Of a DNA stretch of 64,000 nt, positions 43,325-52,481 are shown one piece after another (position 1 is the stretch's first letter; each line of letters opens with the position of its first letter). The notes below the pieces were generated by a model. It saw only the letters and a list, made by a program, of their open reading frames with translations. It searched no databases and was not told the origin of the DNA. A program made the position numbers and the translations under genes. The DNA comes from UBA5336 sp038745855 (GTDB taxonomy: Bacteria; Pseudomonadota; Alphaproteobacteria; Caulobacterales; Hyphomonadaceae), in the NCBI GenBank assembly GCA_038745855.1, contig JBCDLC010000008.1, forward strand, positions 1-64,000. Reading direction: 5' to 3'.

Positions 43325-44275
43325 ATGATGCTCGAGAAGAGAGTGCTCGTGACGGGGGGAGCAGGGTTTCTCGGCTCACATATTTGCGAGCGATTGCTTA
43401 AGCGAGGCTGTGACGTGCTCGCGGTGGATAACTTCTTCACCGGCCGCCGATCGAACGTGTTCCACCTCCTGGATAATCCCCGCTTCGAGATGCTGCGCCA
43501 TGACGTGACGTTTCCGCTCTTCGTCGAAGTCGATGAGATCTTCAACATGGCGTGCCCGGCCAGTCCGGTACATTATCAGTTTGATCCGGTTCAGACCACG
43601 AAGACATCGGTACACGGCGCAATCAATATGCTGGGATTGGCCAAACGCGTGAAAGCCAAAATCCTTCAGGCATCCACCAGTGAGGTCTACGGCGATCCGA
43701 AGATCCATCCCCAAACCGAAGAGTACTGGGGCAATGTCAATCCGCTTGGATCGCGCGCATGTTATGACGAGGGGAAGCGGTGTGCTGAAACGCTTTTCTT
43801 CGACTACAATCGACAGCATGGGCTGATCATAAAAGTCGCTCGGATCTTCAATACTTACGGTCCGCGCATGCATCCGAATGACGGTCGGGTGGTTTCGAAT
43901 TTTATTGTCCAGGCGCTGAAGGGAGAGGATATCACGCTTTATGGTGATGGCTCCCAAACGCGAAGTTTCTGCTTTGTCGACGATTTGGTGGACGGCCTTC
44001 TGCGTCTCATGGATAGCGGCGATGATCTCACAGGGCCGATCAATCTGGGTAACCCGGTAGAGTTCACGATAAAGCAATTGGCTGAATTGGTCGTGGAGGA
44101 GACCGGCTCATCATCCAAGCTGGTGCATATGCCTTTGCCGCAGGACGATCCCAAACAGCGTCAACCCGATATCTCAAAGGCAAAAAAAGCCCTCGATTGG
44201 ACACCGACAGTGGACCTCCGGGAGGGGCTCGTCAAAACAATCAGTTATTTCGATAACTTGATGGGGCAGAATTAG
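43325..44275 (+). CDS. UDP-glucuronate decarboxylase (UDP-xylose synthase)
   Basis: A 316-residue extended short-chain dehydrogenase that converts UDP-glucuronate to UDP-xylose. The NAD site is VLVTGGAGFLGSHICERLL, the catalytic Tyr-Lys is in GSRACYDEGKR (YxxxK), with the UXS-typical NMACPASPVHYQFDPVQTTK, STSEVYGDP and RIFNTYGPRMHPNDGRVVSN, all features of UXS enzymes rather than RmlB. It suggests xylose in the polysaccharide repeat. Start: ATG 43325 with GAGG upstream; 43328 is an alternative. Confidence 0.93.
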   Translation: MMLEKRVLVTGGAGFLGSHICERLLKRGCDVLAVDNFFTGRRSNVFHLLDNPRFEMLRHDVTFPLFVEVDEIFNMACPASPVHYQFDPVQTTKTSVHGAINMLGLAKRVKAKILQASTSEVYGDPKIHPQTEEYWGNVNPLGSRACYDEGKRCAETLFFDYNRQHGLIIKVARIFNTYGPRMHPNDGRVVSNFIVQALKGEDITLYGDGSQTRSFCFVDDLVDGLLRLMDSGDDLTGPINLGNPVEFTIKQLAELVVEETGSSSKLVHMPLPQDDPKQRQPDISKAKKALDWTPTVDLREGLVKTISYFDNLMGQN

Positions 44276-44345
44276 AGACTGATACCGTGTGGTGGGGAGC
44301 GATCATCGAGTTTGGAGCAAGCCGCGCATATAGGGACGCATCCGG

Positions 44346-45701
44346 ATGATTGCCTTGCTGATGATGGCTGGTGTGGCCCTTTTCCTGCTGATCCGTGGCA
44401 TCTGGTTACACGAGAAGTTCATGGAGCTGCCGACATTGATGGCCATGCTCTACATTTCGTTTCTTGTGCCTCAAGCACTCGTCGTTGAGCGCGATTACGG
44501 TCCTCTTTTGAACACTTGGTTTGCGTGGACATATATGACCGCGTGCCTCATCGCCATCCTCATCGGTTTTGAAGTTGCGAAGGCTCACGCCGGCAGAAAT
44601 CCATCATCGTCGGCCGCAATGAACGAAAGGCACTACGAGAGCCGCCTGATGTTTGGAGCGGTCTGCCTTGCGGTCCTCGGCGGTCTCGCAAGCGCCCGTG
44701 TCGGCGCGATAGCATCTTCGAATAATCTCGGGACGGAGTGGACCGGGGTTGTGACGTTCTGGTACTTGTTCATGCAGGCGCTGTTTTTTGCCTTTGCGCT
44801 TTGCTGCTTACGGTACGTGAAGACGCGCCGCTTTCTTTATGTATTGATTGGCGCGCTGGTTGCTGCAGCCATCGCAGCGGCGGTGCTGCAGAATGTAAAG
44901 CGGAACATGATTGCCGAAATTGGGATAATCGTGGCCGGCGCGATGTTTTTCGTTCTGAATGTGAAGCCGCCCCGAATTGTTATAATCGTTGGAGCGCTCT
45001 TGGGGACTGTGCTTCTGCATCAGGTTGGATCCGTTCGGTCTTATGTTGACGACGGCCGAGGCAATGCTCTGCAAGCATTCGTGGAAGGGGTCCCGTTTGA
45101 GAAGTTTGAGTACTTCGAGATGGAACGCGCGCCGGAAGTGGCTCAAGGTGTCGTTGATATTCAGGCGACCAACGAGTCAGGCGAGTTAATCGGCCTTATG
45201 CCGTATTGGAACCGGCTTGTTCACCAATACGTTCCGGCATTTCTGGTTGGGCGTGATCTTAAGAATGCGCTTATGGTCAATCAAACGGTGGATATGTTCG
45301 AAGAATTCGAGCGAGCAAAACTGAATAGTCGGGGCGCCACGAGGACAGGTTTTGCTGACTCATATCAGGCATTCTCGATCTTTGGTGTCGTGGTGTTTCT
45401 CCTCCTGGGCGGCGCGATGGGGTGGCTCTATGCACATGCCATCAATGGGAAATTTTGGGCGCAATTTTATTATCTCGTCCTGTTAAACGACAGCCTCATC
45501 GCCGTAACGGAGTCGACGGCGCGGTTTATCGCCGGATTGCCGTTTTTACTATTTGTAACCTATTTTATCGTCGCGCCCTCGGCACCGACACAGAATATAA
45601 TGGGGAGAGTGCGGGTCTGGGCTCGCCGATTAGGGCGCGCTTTCTGGCGGAGAAGCAAAGTGGCGGGTGCGGCCCATAGATGGAGCCGCCCGGTTCGATA
45701 G
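44346..45701 (+). CDS. Wzy-type O-antigen/exopolysaccharide polymerase
   Basis: A 451-residue polytopic membrane protein with about ten hydrophobic segments (first: MIALLMMAGVALFLLIRGIW). Sequence similarity is low as usual for polymerases, but the topology, a large periplasmic loop between later helices (~235-330, with TNESGELIGLMPYWNRLVHQ and ATRTGFADSYQAF), and its place beside a flippase support a Wzy role: joining lipid-linked repeats in the periplasm. The loop phrase 'TGFADSYQAF' resembles the substrate loop of oligosaccharide repeat-unit polymerases. Confidence 0.75.
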   Translation: MIALLMMAGVALFLLIRGIWLHEKFMELPTLMAMLYISFLVPQALVVERDYGPLLNTWFAWTYMTACLIAILIGFEVAKAHAGRNPSSSAAMNERHYESRLMFGAVCLAVLGGLASARVGAIASSNNLGTEWTGVVTFWYLFMQALFFAFALCCLRYVKTRRFLYVLIGALVAAAIAAAVLQNVKRNMIAEIGIIVAGAMFFVLNVKPPRIVIIVGALLGTVLLHQVGSVRSYVDDGRGNALQAFVEGVPFEKFEYFEMERAPEVAQGVVDIQATNESGELIGLMPYWNRLVHQYVPAFLVGRDLKNALMVNQTVDMFEEFERAKLNSRGATRTGFADSYQAFSIFGVVVFLLLGGAMGWLYAHAINGKFWAQFYYLVLLNDSLIAVTESTARFIAGLPFLLFVTYFIVAPSAPTQNIMGRVRVWARRLGRAFWRRSKVAGAAHRWSRPVR

Positions 45702-47059
45702 GGCGACCGAAGCAGATGGGGCCAGTCGATACAGTCAACGGCGCGCGTAAATCGGGTCTGGCAAACGCCATGATCGAGACGGCTGCAAGTTCCGTGGTGT
45801 TCACCATCGTCACATTTGCAACCGGGATGGTTCTGGCCCGTGCTTTGGGGCCTGAGGCGAGGGGTGTTTTCAGTTCCGTGCAATTCCTTGCGCAGTTTTG
45901 TTTGAGCTTCCTGTCATTCTCCCTCTTTGAAGCGCTCGTGATGAGAGTTCGGCAGAAGAGATCTGAAGCAGCGCAGGCCGTTCCGTTTGCTTTCCTGATG
46001 AGTGGCGGTCTCTGGGTTATCAGCGCAGCTGTTGTTGTGGTGGTTTTCGTCTTTGATATTCTGTCTTTCGAGGGCATGGCGGACGGGTTTCTATTGCCAT
46101 TCATACTCATTCTGGTTGGGATAAATCTCGCCGACGCGACGTTTGGATCGATCGAGTCGGCAGATCTATCGTTTCATCGGCTGAATATCGATCGATTGGT
46201 CTCGCCGACGGCGTACCTGGTCGTCGTCAATGCTTTTTGGATCGCCGACCGTCTGAGCGTGGAAACGGCTCTTATCATATTTGCTGTAGCAAAGATGCCT
46301 GTGATGGTCTGGCGCCTGATCCGATATCGACGTCACCTCGTCGGAGTTGTCGACGTTGATTTTGCCCGGTCGGTTTTTTCCATTGCTCCAAAGCTTCACT
46401 TGGCGACTGGAGTGTATGGTCTGGCGCTACAATTTGATCGTCTCATTATCGTCGGTCGCTGGCCTGCGGACTGGCTCGGCTTCTACTTTGTTGCCCATTC
46501 CGTGGCGGGTGTTGGGGTCGTCGTGATTACGCAAGCCATCAGCATGACACTTTTGCCATCCCTGGCGGGCCGCCCGATCGAGGAGCAGCGTGCGATGTTG
46601 GAGCGCCTTATCCGATTGAGCCTTGCAGTTGCTGTTTTTCTGGGCGCCTTTCTTTGGGTGGCTGCTCCGTTCATTGTGCCGCTAGTTTACGGAGGGGATT
46701 TCTCGACTGCTTCAACCTTCGTACGGGGAATTTTGTTTGCCATTCTGCTGACGCCCACCCTGCAAATTCTATACTCTGCGAACCGGGCGTTGGGAGCGGC
46801 TTGGCCCTGTATCGAGATGGCTATCGCGCTCTTGATCGTCTTGCTGGCGGGTTTTGTGTTGACCGGATTTGAGAGGCCCGGTGACCTGTTTGGTTTCATG
46901 TTCGTAGCAAATATCGTGGCCGTGATGTCCGGCTTTCGTCATCTCGCCCGCGCCGGCGGCGTGAGACCGGTTTACACGCTCATGGTTCAGCCAAGCGACT
47001 TACGATTTCTGGCCGAAAAGATCATCGTCCGACTGAGGCGACGCGTTGATGGCGCCTGA
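45680..47059 (+). CDS. Wzx-type oligosaccharide flippase
   Basis: A MOP/MATE-fold flippase of about 459 residues with 12 or more hydrophobic segments. The start of the fold, SVVFTIVTFATGMVLARALG-PEARGVFSSVQFL, is typical of PST/Wzx proteins. It moves undecaprenyl-linked repeat units across the inner membrane. The start is either ATG 45680, overlapping wzy by 22 bases, or ATG 45716; neither has a convincing ribosome-binding site. It follows the polymerase gene directly. Confidence 0.85.
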   Translation: MEPPGSIGRPKQMGPVDTVNGARKSGLANAMIETAASSVVFTIVTFATGMVLARALGPEARGVFSSVQFLAQFCLSFLSFSLFEALVMRVRQKRSEAAQAVPFAFLMSGGLWVISAAVVVVVFVFDILSFEGMADGFLLPFILILVGINLADATFGSIESADLSFHRLNIDRLVSPTAYLVVVNAFWIADRLSVETALIIFAVAKMPVMVWRLIRYRRHLVGVVDVDFARSVFSIAPKLHLATGVYGLALQFDRLIIVGRWPADWLGFYFVAHSVAGVGVVVITQAISMTLLPSLAGRPIEEQRAMLERLIRLSLAVAVFLGAFLWVAAPFIVPLVYGGDFSTASTFVRGILFAILLTPTLQILYSANRALGAAWPCIEMAIALLIVLLAGFVLTGFERPGDLFGFMFVANIVAVMSGFRHLARAGGVRPVYTLMVQPSDLRFLAEKIIVRLRRRVDGA

Positions 47060-47191
47060 CCTTTCTCTTCTTTTCAGCAACATGCCGCTCTCCGTCGCTG
47101 TGGGGAGGCCGAAAGCGATTTGGATCGGCGTCGCGGGAAAGGCGGAAGGCAACTCCAACCGCGCGCCACTTCACCGACGGATGGGCAGATC

Positions 47192-48403
47192 ATGAGCGAA
47201 AGCGTGCTCGTCGTGCATGCGGGTGCGCGCCACAACTACGCCATCCCAGCCGCCTTCGCGCGCGCTGGTATGCTCGAAGCCTTTTACACTGACATGTGCG
47301 CAAATCGAGGATTGGGGCGCCTCAACCTGTCATCGGTACCCGGTGAGATTGGCCGGCTGTCCGGTCGCCTTGCCGATCGAAAGCCGCCGTCAGAAGTGTT
47401 GGAGCGCACCCGTACAGCGGATTGGCAAACGCTTGTCTACGAATTGCGGGTACGCCAAATCCGGGACCCGTCGCTACGCCGCCGAGCGCTCACCGCGGCT
47501 TCCCAGCGTCGGGGCGAGATCATGGCTCGATGGGGACTTGGTGAGGCAACCCATCTTTTCGCGGCGCTCGGCGAGGGAGGCGCGCTGTGTCGATTGGCGA
47601 GGGATACCGGGCTCCCGATTTTGACGGATGTGGTGATAGCCCTTTCCACGGCGCGCATACACATGGCCGAAGCTAAAGCCTTTCCCGATTGGGGGCCTTT
47701 TCCTGCGAACATCGATGGCGCGGCGTTAGCGGGTCACTCCCTCGAAACAACCGATGTGTTTGTCTGCCCTTCGCGCTTTGTCGCCGATGACCTAGTTGAG
47801 GCGTGGGGCGTGGACCGCGCAGCGACGCGTATCGTCCCCTACACGGTTCCGGATCACTGGTTCGAACGCATGCCCCAACCCAAGAAAGGTCGCGTCTTGT
47901 TTGTCGGCTCGGCCGATCGCCGGAAAGGCATTCACTACCTGGCGATGGCCGCGCAACACTTGTCGGGCCGTCGAAGTGATCTGGAGTTCAGGATTGCTGG
48001 CGAGGTTCACGATGAGGTTCGAAACAGACCTGAAGCGCGCGCATTAAATTTCCTGGGGAGGATCCCGAGAACCAATGTACCGCGGGAGTTTCAACTGGCC
48101 GATATTTTTGTCCTTCCAAGCCTGGCGGAAGGCTCTGCGACCGTCATTTACGAAGCCATGGCCGCTGGATTGCCCGTTGTCACAACCCGTTCTGCAGGCT
48201 CCGTTATTCAGCATGGCAAAGACGGGATCATTGTACCCGAACGTCATCCGGAGGCTCTGGCTGACGCCGTGGAGCACCTAGTTGAAGATCGCGACACCAG
48301 GGATTGGTTGGCGAAGGCTGCTCGCGCGCGCGCTCAGGAATTTCGTTGGGCACGCTACCAAGATTCCATGGTGAATCTGGTTCGCTCGACCCCCTCAGGT
48401 TGA
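47192..48403 (+). CDS. GT4-family glycosyltransferase 1
   Basis: A 403-residue GT-B glycosyltransferase. The N-terminal acceptor domain starts MSESVLVVHAGARHNYAIPA; the nucleotide-sugar domain has VLFVGSADRRKGIHYLAMAA and the conserved EGSATVIYEAMAAGLPVVTT (E-x7-E motif). The start is ATG 47192, where homology begins. It probably adds one sugar of the repeat unit at the inner face of the membrane. The donor is unknown. Confidence 0.88.
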   Translation: MSESVLVVHAGARHNYAIPAAFARAGMLEAFYTDMCANRGLGRLNLSSVPGEIGRLSGRLADRKPPSEVLERTRTADWQTLVYELRVRQIRDPSLRRRALTAASQRRGEIMARWGLGEATHLFAALGEGGALCRLARDTGLPILTDVVIALSTARIHMAEAKAFPDWGPFPANIDGAALAGHSLETTDVFVCPSRFVADDLVEAWGVDRAATRIVPYTVPDHWFERMPQPKKGRVLFVGSADRRKGIHYLAMAAQHLSGRRSDLEFRIAGEVHDEVRNRPEARALNFLGRIPRTNVPREFQLADIFVLPSLAEGSATVIYEAMAAGLPVVTTRSAGSVIQHGKDGIIVPERHPEALADAVEHLVEDRDTRDWLAKAARARAQEFRWARYQDSMVNLVRSTPSG

Positions 48404-48657
48404 CCGGATTGCTGTGATATTGGAGGCCTGAAACGGTCTACTTAAAAGTGGCATACTCAACCCGAAGTTCCCAATCGCCACGCGCGTGTTTCAATGCCCC
48501 TTTTTGAAATAAGCCTGCTTATGAGCAGACGACAGCCTCTACAAATACAGGGGGGCAGGGCTTTGAACGACGGCCGGTTCTCCTATCAACATTTGTAGGC
48601 TACGCTTCAACTCGGGGTCACACCTCGGTTCGACTGGTGGCCCGTGCGGGGGAAAAA

Positions 48658-49305
48658 ATGCTTCCTTGGTTCTGGCGGATGAAGGGGCTTTTTGTGGGGC
48701 TTACGTCCCCTCTTTTCTTTGAGAGGGTTGGGAGGGGTACACAGTTTACGGGTCGTATCCGATGGCCGATGCCCTTCCGCCGGATTCGGATCGGTTGCGG
48801 TGCGATGATCGGGCATGACGTTCATTTCCAGACCAGCCGGACGTCACGCATCACCATCGGTGACCGGGTCAGCTTGAATACGGGGTGCCATCTGGTCGCC
48901 AGCGAAGCCATTTCGATCGGTGATAACGTGGCGGTTGGTGAATATGTTTCCATCCGTGACCAGGAACACAAATTCATGCCCGGCACCGGTGTTCGGGATC
49001 AAGGCTTCAAGATTGCTGCGATAAAGATTGGGGCGAACGTGTGGATTGGGCGAGGCGCCTATATCGGCCCTGGGAGTGATATTGGGCCGGGCTCGATCAT
49101 CGCTGCAAATTCCGTTGTCCGCGGCGTTTTTCCTGAACACGTACTTATCGCTGGCGCGCCGGCGACCGCTCGACGGAAAATTCTTCCCGATGGGAAGACA
49201 ATGGCCATCGCATCTGAAGCGATGCTGGACCACGTATCCGGCCAAACGAATGCGCGAAACTCGAATATCGCTGCGACGGGCAACGAACGGAGCGGTGTGG
49301 AATGA
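48658..49305 (+). CDS. Left-handed beta-helix (hexapeptide) acyltransferase
   Basis: A 215-residue O-acetyltransferase of the LacA/CysE fold. Hexapeptide repeats (I/V-G-x-x-x-x) run from ~45 to 165: IRIGCGAMIGHDVHF, RITIGDRVSLNTGCHL, ISIGDNVAVGEYVSIRDQEH (the catalytic His candidate follows), IGANVWIGRGAYIGPGSDIG, VLIAGAPATARR. The start at 48658 has GGGGG upstream. It probably acetylates a sugar of the polysaccharide. It overlaps the next gene by ATGA. Confidence 0.85.
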   Translation: MLPWFWRMKGLFVGLTSPLFFERVGRGTQFTGRIRWPMPFRRIRIGCGAMIGHDVHFQTSRTSRITIGDRVSLNTGCHLVASEAISIGDNVAVGEYVSIRDQEHKFMPGTGVRDQGFKIAAIKIGANVWIGRGAYIGPGSDIGPGSIIAANSVVRGVFPEHVLIAGAPATARRKILPDGKTMAIASEAMLDHVSGQTNARNSNIAATGNERSGVE

Positions 49306-50519
49306 CGCTCGCCATCTTCACCCGGCAAATCGGACACTATCATGATGCCCGGTTTCGAGGGGCGGTGGATGTGATTGGCGACGTGACGATTATCTCAACC
49401 GCCAACGAGGGTGGTTTCGCTGAGTTCGTCCATCGAAAACCCTTGAACTATAGCGTCATCAAATTGTTCGAAATGCGCACTGACTACGACGCTGCTGTTG
49501 CCAAAGGGAACCTCGCACCCTCGGTCGAAGACGCTCTCTCCTCTCTGAAGCCGACATGTATTGCTGTCTCGGGCTGGACTAATCCGGAGTCCATGGCAGC
49601 CATCCGCTGGGGACGACGGAACAACGTGCCGTTGATCATGATGTCGGAAAGTCAATCGGATGACGCTGCCCGGTCGAGGGTACGCGAAGCGGTGAAGCAT
49701 CGGGTTGTCTCACTCTGTGATGCCGCGCTCGTCGGAGGGCCGCCACATGCAGATTACGTCGAAACGTTGGGCATTCCACGAAACCGCGTTCATTTCGGGT
49801 ACAACGCTGTCGACAACGCCTATTTTTCAGCGGGCGTATCGGTAGCCACGGCGGACGCGAAGGCGCTTAGGGCCGCCCTTCGCTTACCAAAGCGATATCT
49901 TCTGGCTTCGGCGCGCTTTATTGAAAAGAAGAACTTGCCAGTCTTGGTTGAAGCGTTCGCTGGGGCGATAGTGCAGAGCGATGTTGGGCCGATCGATCTC
50001 GTGATACTCGGCGACGGCCCTGAGAAACCACGGATCCTCGAGGCCGCTCGCGCCTCAGGCGTCTTGGACCGTATCCATCTGCCGGGTTTTCGGGGCTACG
50101 ATGTGTTGCCGGCATACTACGGGCTCGCGGACGGATTCGTTCACGTTTCCACCGTTGAGCAGTGGGGTCTAGTGGTCAACGAAGCCATGGCGTCTGGGCT
50201 TCCTGTGATCGTATCGGATCGGTGCGGCGTCGCGCGGTCTGTGGTCAAAGATTGGCAAACCGGTTTTGTGACCACGCCTGACAAGGCATCTGTTGAGCGC
50301 GCAATCGGGTCGTTCCTGACTTTGGGGGATGAGGCCCGCGAAGCTATGGGCCTGACAGCGCAACGGGCAATCGGGCCCTGGGGCCCCAAGCGATTTGGTG
50401 AAGGTATGAAAGCGGCAATGGCTTCTGCCATGTCAACCAACAGCCGGGGAAAAGCGGCACCGTGGGATGCGGCAATCTTGTCATGGATGCAACAGCGCAT
50501 CGTCGAGGCGGTTGCATGA
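49302..50519 (+). CDS. GT4-family glycosyltransferase 2
   Basis: A 405-residue GT-B glycosyltransferase. Donor-site features are YLLASARFIEKKNLPVLVEA, LVILGDGPEKPRI and HVSTVEQWGLVVNEAMASGLPV (E-x7-E). It overlaps the preceding acetyltransferase and the following glycosyltransferase by ATGA, so three enzymes are translationally coupled, as for a multi-step assembly line. Confidence 0.88.
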   Translation: MTLAIFTRQIGHYHDARFRGAVDVIGDVTIISTANEGGFAEFVHRKPLNYSVIKLFEMRTDYDAAVAKGNLAPSVEDALSSLKPTCIAVSGWTNPESMAAIRWGRRNNVPLIMMSESQSDDAARSRVREAVKHRVVSLCDAALVGGPPHADYVETLGIPRNRVHFGYNAVDNAYFSAGVSVATADAKALRAALRLPKRYLLASARFIEKKNLPVLVEAFAGAIVQSDVGPIDLVILGDGPEKPRILEAARASGVLDRIHLPGFRGYDVLPAYYGLADGFVHVSTVEQWGLVVNEAMASGLPVIVSDRCGVARSVVKDWQTGFVTTPDKASVERAIGSFLTLGDEAREAMGLTAQRAIGPWGPKRFGEGMKAAMASAMSTNSRGKAAPWDAAILSWMQQRIVEAVA

Positions 50520-51808
50520 TGGGGACACTGCGATTCCTTGGGATTGTGACGGGCAGTGTCTCCCGGCAAGCGGGCGGGCTGTTCAACTCCGTGAGGCAAT
50601 CCGCACTTGCTCTTACGGCGGCAGGGCTCGATGTCGATGTATTTGGCTTGGAAGATGGGTACACGCGTGAAGACCGAGCGGCCTGGCAACCGATAGAGCC
50701 GAAAACTGCGCGATGTGTTGGACCCTCCGCAATTGGGTTTGCTCCGGGAAACGGGCTTCATCTGCGGCGGTCGAACCATGATGTCTTACACCAGCACGGC
50801 ATCTGGCAGGCGTTCTCTGCCCAAGTGTCGAGCTGGCACCGGAGAACGGGCCGGCCTTACATGATCTCTCCCAGGGGCATGCTCGACCCGTGGGCGCTTC
50901 AGAACTCCGGCTGGAAAAAAAGGATCAGTGGAGCACTGTTCGCGCGGCGGCATCTTGAAGACGCGACGTGCATGCATGCGCTCAATGAGTCGGAAGCCCA
51001 ATCAATCCGCGATATTGGGTTATTACAGCCGATCGCGATCATCCCGAATGGGGTCGAGCTGCCAAAGCGTGATCCGCTGCCGCGGCCTAGGGAATGGCCT
51101 CAACGGAAGGCCTTGCTCTTCATGGGTCGGCTTCATCCGAAGAAGGGGGTCATGGAACTGGTTCGAGCGTGGTCTAAAGCAGGCCAACGCTCTGCAAATT
51201 TGTTTCAGGAGTGGGTGCTTGTGATCGCGGGTTGGGACGATGGGGGCCATGGGGCACAGGTGAAGGCTGGGATTGGGCGTCTAGGATTGGAGGACAATGT
51301 CCACATGCCCGGGGCGCTGATTGGAGATGCGAAAAGAGCGGCCTTTTCCCATGCATCCGCATTGGTACTCCCGTCCTACTCGGAGGGGTTACCGATGTCG
51401 GTTCTGGAAGCGTGGTCTTACGGCCTACCAGTCCTGATGACTGATGAGTGTCATATCGCCCAGGGTTTCTCCGAAGGCGCTGCGTACCGGATAGACAACG
51501 ACGTTGATGCGCTGGCGGCCCAACTTGAGATCATACTTGGTGCACCGGATGACTGCCTTGGAGCAATGGGCAAAGCCGGGCAGCGTTTGGTTGAGACGCA
51601 CTTCAATTGGTCCAGCATTGCTGCCGAGCATCTTGAGGTCTACCGCTGGTTGGTCAACGGCAGCCCCCTTTCGGATCGGCCCGATTGCGTGTTGCTCGAA
51701 AAGAATTTGGATCTTGCCTCGGCCGCCTCCAATGGCGACGGGGTGACCGCTGATACAAAAAGTGCAACCAGCAAGCTTTTCTCATTTTCGAGGGAAATGG
51801 TGGTTTGA
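50516..51808 (+). CDS. GT4-family glycosyltransferase 3
   Basis: A 430-residue GT-B glycosyltransferase. It contains SPRGMLDPWALQNSGWKKRI, a phrase frequent in capsule/exopolysaccharide GT4 enzymes, LLFMGRLHPKKGVMELVRAW, and SYSEGLPMSVLEAWSYGLPV (E-x7-E). The ATG at 50516 overlaps the previous stop and is preferred to a longer frame. The last ~35 residues are a low-complexity tail. Confidence 0.88.
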   Translation: MMGTLRFLGIVTGSVSRQAGGLFNSVRQSALALTAAGLDVDVFGLEDGYTREDRAAWQPIEPKTARCVGPSAIGFAPGNGLHLRRSNHDVLHQHGIWQAFSAQVSSWHRRTGRPYMISPRGMLDPWALQNSGWKKRISGALFARRHLEDATCMHALNESEAQSIRDIGLLQPIAIIPNGVELPKRDPLPRPREWPQRKALLFMGRLHPKKGVMELVRAWSKAGQRSANLFQEWVLVIAGWDDGGHGAQVKAGIGRLGLEDNVHMPGALIGDAKRAAFSHASALVLPSYSEGLPMSVLEAWSYGLPVLMTDECHIAQGFSEGAAYRIDNDVDALAAQLEIILGAPDDCLGAMGKAGQRLVETHFNWSSIAAEHLEVYRWLVNGSPLSDRPDCVLLEKNLDLASAASNGDGVTADTKSATSKLFSFSREMVV

Positions 51809-51886
51809 CGTCAAAGCTCTTGATGACCTTTGGCAGAAAGCAAAAAGTGTCTGGTTACCGCCCAGCACGCATACGAGTGGAATTTC

Positions 51887-52453
51887 ATGGCTGCGCCGTC
51901 CCTTGATATTTCGGCAAATCGGTCGGCGATAAAATGGTCGAACAAAGCGCTGGTCGGCCGCGTCCTTTGGGCAATGGCGCACCCGTTTTTCGCCTGGACT
52001 CCTAGACCACTCTGGGTTTGGCGGCGGGCGCTGCTCCGTCTCTTCGGGGCTTCGATCGGAGACCTAGTGCAAATCTATCCCAGCGTTCGAATTACCATTC
52101 CGTGGAATCTTTCGATTGGAAAAGACAGTTCGGTCGGAGACCGGGCTACGCTCTACGCCCTGGGTCCGATATCGATCGGTCGTGCTGTCACTATTTCGCA
52201 GAATTCGCATCTCTGCGCCGGCAGCCACGACTACCGGCGCTCTGATATGAAATTGATCAAACCGCCGATTACTATTGGTGACGGTGCGTGGATCTGTGCT
52301 GATGCTTTCATCGGTCCTGGCGTGGACATTGGAGAGCATGCCATCGTTGGCGCACGCGCCGTGGTTACGACATCCGTCGACGCTCGAATGATCGTTGCGG
52401 GAAATCCCGCGAACGTCATTCGCGAACGCGACGAACCAAGCGCCGAGAGTTAA
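51887..52453 (+). CDS. WcaF-like acetyltransferase
   Basis: A 188-residue hexapeptide acetyltransferase. It shows the WcaF/NodL-type order: NKALVGRVLWAMAHPFFAW, RRALLRLFGASIGDLVQIYP, ISQNSHLCAGSHDYRRSDM (catalytic His region) and VGARAVVTTSVDARMIVAGN. Start ATG 51887 has GAGTGG upstream; a TTG further back is less likely. It is the last plus-strand gene of the island and would add a second acetyl group. Confidence 0.87.
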   Translation: MAAPSLDISANRSAIKWSNKALVGRVLWAMAHPFFAWTPRPLWVWRRALLRLFGASIGDLVQIYPSVRITIPWNLSIGKDSSVGDRATLYALGPISIGRAVTISQNSHLCAGSHDYRRSDMKLIKPPITIGDGAWICADAFIGPGVDIGEHAIVGARAVVTTSVDARMIVAGNPANVIRERDEPSAES

Positions 52454-52481
52454 AGCCCCTGCATATCCTCGCTGCAGCGTC

